This document shows positions 62,374 through 64,000 of a stretch of DNA of 64,000 nucleotides, in pieces. A program made the position numbers and the translations under genes. The notes beneath the pieces were generated by a model, which searched no databases, was not told the DNA's origin, and saw nothing but the letters and a program-made list of their open reading frames with translations. Every line of letters begins with the position of its first letter. The stretch's first letter is position 1. Source of the stretch: Massilibacteroides sp. (GTDB taxonomy: Bacteria; Bacteroidota; Bacteroidia; Bacteroidales; Tannerellaceae); the NCBI RefSeq assembly GCF_028705895.1, contig NZ_JAQWCQ010000009.1, positions 22,619-86,618 on the forward strand. The letters are read 5' to 3'.

Positions 62374-63519
62374 ATGAGCCCTTTGTTTGGAAAGCCATTT
62401 ACCTTTGATCGGGTATCCCGGATTATATTCGGAGTTTTAGCAATAGCCGGAGTTCTATATCTGTTGGTAGTTTTACGAAATGCATTACTGCCCTTTTTAA
62501 TAGCCTGGCTAATGGCCTATCTTATGCAACCATTTGTTCGTTTTTTTCAATATAAACTAAAATTTAAAAGTAAGGTTTTATCTATTGTAGCAGTTCTACT
62601 CTCCACCATTCTGTTTATTATTGCTTTCATAATTATATTAGTTCCCTCCATGTCCGGAGAAATAGAACGGATCGTTCATCTATTAAATACATATAACCGA
62701 GGAACTGGATATATTCCTTTCATTCCCGAAGAATGGCTAATCTACATTCAGAACAACGTGAATTTTTCCGAATTGATGGACTTGCTCAGTAAAGAGAATA
62801 TACTTAATGCTGTAAAACAATTAGCTCCGCGTGTATGGACTATCCTCTCAAATACGTTTTCCGTATTAGTTAGTGTTACTATAATATTCGTCATCTTTCT
62901 TTATTTCATTTTTATCCTCTTAGACTACGAAAAGATAGCCAATGGATGGAAAAACCTTATCCCGCAAAACTATCGTCCTTTTGTTACTGAGTTAGCAGAT
63001 GATGTTGAACAAAGCATGAATCGCTATTTCAGAGGACAGGCGCTTATTGCATTTTGCGTCGGCATTTTATTTGCAATCGGATTTAAAATAATAAATTTCC
63101 CAATGGGGATTACGCTCGGACTATTTATGGGTGTTCTGAACCTTGTCCCCTATCTGCAGACAATCGGGATAATCCCTATGCTTCTGTTAGCCTTATTAAA
63201 ATCGGCCGAAACAGGAGAAAATTTTTGGATTATTTTAGGCTTAGCGGTTTTAGTCCTTGTAATCGTTCAGGTTATACAAGATTTGTTTCTCACCCCACGT
63301 ATAATGGGAAAAGCCATGGGATTAAATCCGGCCATTATTTTGCTGTCCTTGTCTATCTGGGGTACACTTCTGGGGTTTATCGGACTAATCGTAGCATTAC
63401 CATTAACAACGCTTTGCTTATCGTATTATAAACGTTTTATTTTGATGGAAGGAAGCCATAAACACGAAGAGATATACAGAGAAAAACAGGAAAAAATTCT
63501 CAAAAGCGGAGACCAATAG
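62374..63519 (+). CDS. AI-2E (PerM/YdiK) family transporter
   Basis: A 381-residue membrane protein of PF01594: two N-terminal helix hairpins (about 15-50, 60-90), a soluble middle segment (about 95-155), then four to five helices ending near 360. Conserved features: the LMQPFVRFFQ segment (about 48-57), QDLFLTPRIMGKAMGLNPAI (about 305) and SLSIWGTLLGFIGLIVALPL (about 327). Family members are linked to AI-2 export or Na+/H+ exchange; substrate here unknown. Confidence 0.88.
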   Translation: MSPLFGKPFTFDRVSRIIFGVLAIAGVLYLLVVLRNALLPFLIAWLMAYLMQPFVRFFQYKLKFKSKVLSIVAVLLSTILFIIAFIIILVPSMSGEIERIVHLLNTYNRGTGYIPFIPEEWLIYIQNNVNFSELMDLLSKENILNAVKQLAPRVWTILSNTFSVLVSVTIIFVIFLYFIFILLDYEKIANGWKNLIPQNYRPFVTELADDVEQSMNRYFRGQALIAFCVGILFAIGFKIINFPMGITLGLFMGVLNLVPYLQTIGIIPMLLLALLKSAETGENFWIILGLAVLVLVIVQVIQDLFLTPRIMGKAMGLNPAIILLSLSIWGTLLGFIGLIVALPLTTLCLSYYKRFILMEGSHKHEEIYREKQEKILKSGDQ

Positions 63520-63562
63520 TCAAAAAAGTAGCGAAGAGTCTTGTATATTTAAAAATTAGCTC

Positions 63563-63570
63563 TATCTTTG
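63563..63570 (+). promoter_or_regulatory. -33/-7 promoter of tRNA-Lys
   Basis: TATCTTTG fits TAnnTTTG. A TTG at 63541-63543 is 19 nt upstream, the expected -33 spacing. The box is 30 nt before the tRNA. Confidence 0.75.
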
Positions 63571-63600
63571 CACCCGCATTACAGAAGTAACGCACAGGAT

Positions 63601-63673
63601 GATTCGCTAGCTCAGCAGGTAGAGCACATCCCTTTTAAGGATGGGGTCCTGGGTTCGAACCCCAGGCGGATCA
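63601..63673 (+). tRNA. tRNA-Lys (anticodon TTT)
   Basis: A 73-nt tRNA. The acceptor GATTCGC pairs with GCGGATC plus discriminator A; D arm GCTC/GAGC; anticodon stem CATCC/GGATG with loop CTTTTAA, giving anticodon TTT; T arm CTGGG-TTCGAAC-CCCAG. CCA is not encoded. One G-U pair in the acceptor stem. Reads AAA/AAG. Confidence 0.97.
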
Positions 63674-63682
63674 CTCAAAAAA

Positions 63683-63719
63683 AAAGCTCAACGAAAATTC
63701 GTTGAGCTTTTTTTGTTTT
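63683..63719 (+). terminator. terminator of tRNA-Lys
   Basis: AAAGCTCAACGAA (63683-63695) and TTCGTTGAGCTTT (63698-63710) form a perfect 13-bp stem, followed by TTTTGTTTTT. Confidence 0.9.
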
Positions 63720-64000
63720 TATTGAACAATAATGGGTCATCCGTCATTTATATGGGATCCCAAAATATCGGGTTGTTATGGTAATCATCCATCGTGATAC
63801 GTCTATACTGCAAACTGGCATTTTAGAGACCAATGTTATCAACTCAAACTTCTTGCTCCGCTTTAGTCTTACTATTCATCGAATAATTCCGGCTGAAAGC
63901 CGAGTATATATCAGCCCAACACAACGTGTTGGGTAATAGGACACCCTTCCTTTGCGGCCTGAAAGGACAGTATAAACCTACCCTAACATCTGTTATGTTG
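63720..64000. other. 281-bp gene-free right end with a palindromic array
   Basis: No CDS recognised. The last 111 bases (63890-64000) hold a palindromic repeat array; the preceding 170 bases show no recognisable feature. Confidence 0.8.
63890..64000. repeat. two-unit palindromic repeat array, truncated by the window
   Basis: Unit 1: CGGCT-GAA-AGCCG (63890-63902) and CCCAACAC-AAC-GTGTTGGG (63915-63933). Unit 2: CGGCCTGAAAGGAC (63955-63968), then a CCTAACAT...ATGTTG hairpin reaching the edge. About 65-nt period. Confidence 0.65.

Noticed and set aside
63720..63889. Transposase remnant or gene to the right of tRNA-Lys
   Set aside because: No frame with recognisable motifs in either strand; only the palindromic array follows.

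Overview
The window is a chromosomal segment of a Bacteroidales-type Bacteroidota (Parabacteroides/Tannerella/Dysgonomonas-like). The evidence is a SusC/SusD pair, three further TonB-dependent receptors with Bacteroidota signatures, a KorAB 2-oxoacid:ferredoxin oxidoreductase, LytTR signalling, Bacteroidota-only lipoprotein families, and more than 20 copies of the Bacteroidota sigma factor -7 element TAnnTTTG at sensible distances from genes. These -7 boxes, seen directly in the sequence, were used to choose many start codons. The species is not determinable from the sequence alone.

Layout. 1-3.2 kb: c-di-AMP cyclase and dihydropteroate synthase, divergent from murF. 3.3-5.7 kb: a four-gene CsgG/DUF4810/GNA1162-type lipoprotein operon. 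5.8-7.1 kb: LysE-type exporter and CBM9-like protein. 7.2-13.4 kb: KorAB, an alanine-dehydrogenase-family protein that lacks catalytic residues, shikimate kinase and a POT transporter. 13.8-22.2 kb: a small membrane protein, an HhH protein, LolD-type ATPase, a LytTR two-component system and a MacAB-TolC-type efflux operon. 22.5-32.6 kb: two convergent operons: an ABC transporter with DUF4857, OB-fold lipoprotein and PepSY-type protein, facing a TonB receptor with DUF4876 and DUF6850 proteins. 32.6-41.5 kb: a probable zinc locus (ABC transporter with a His-rich loop, DUF3299-like protein, two TonB receptors, two His-rich lipoproteins, Fur/Zur regulator). 41.6-50.6 kb: a GH123-like protein, a 927-bp repeat-rich intergenic region, class Ib ribonucleotide reductase nrdHIEF, a Tat-exported GH5 and an NCS2 permease. 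50.7-57.4 kb: an alpha/beta hydrolase, TrhO and susCD. 57.6-63.7 kb: an EEP phosphatase with two rhomboids, HU, PBP4, an AI-2E family protein and tRNA-Lys. The last about 110 bases are a palindromic repeat array cut by the window edge.

The most interesting signal is regulatory. The same palindrome, ATACC-N8-GGTAT, sits exactly 22 nt upstream of the -7 element at both outer promoters of the convergent 22.5-32.5 kb block, with a further copy inside a 42-bp palindrome. This ties about ten kilobases of poorly characterised envelope proteins into one candidate uptake/export system. A second operator (TGCAGCA-G-TGTTGCA) lies exactly between the divergent zinc-locus promoters. Other non-coding structures are two families of short periodic intergenic repeats (21 and 22 nt), a MITE-like element, and an nrd leader containing an intrinsic terminator just ahead of nrdH.
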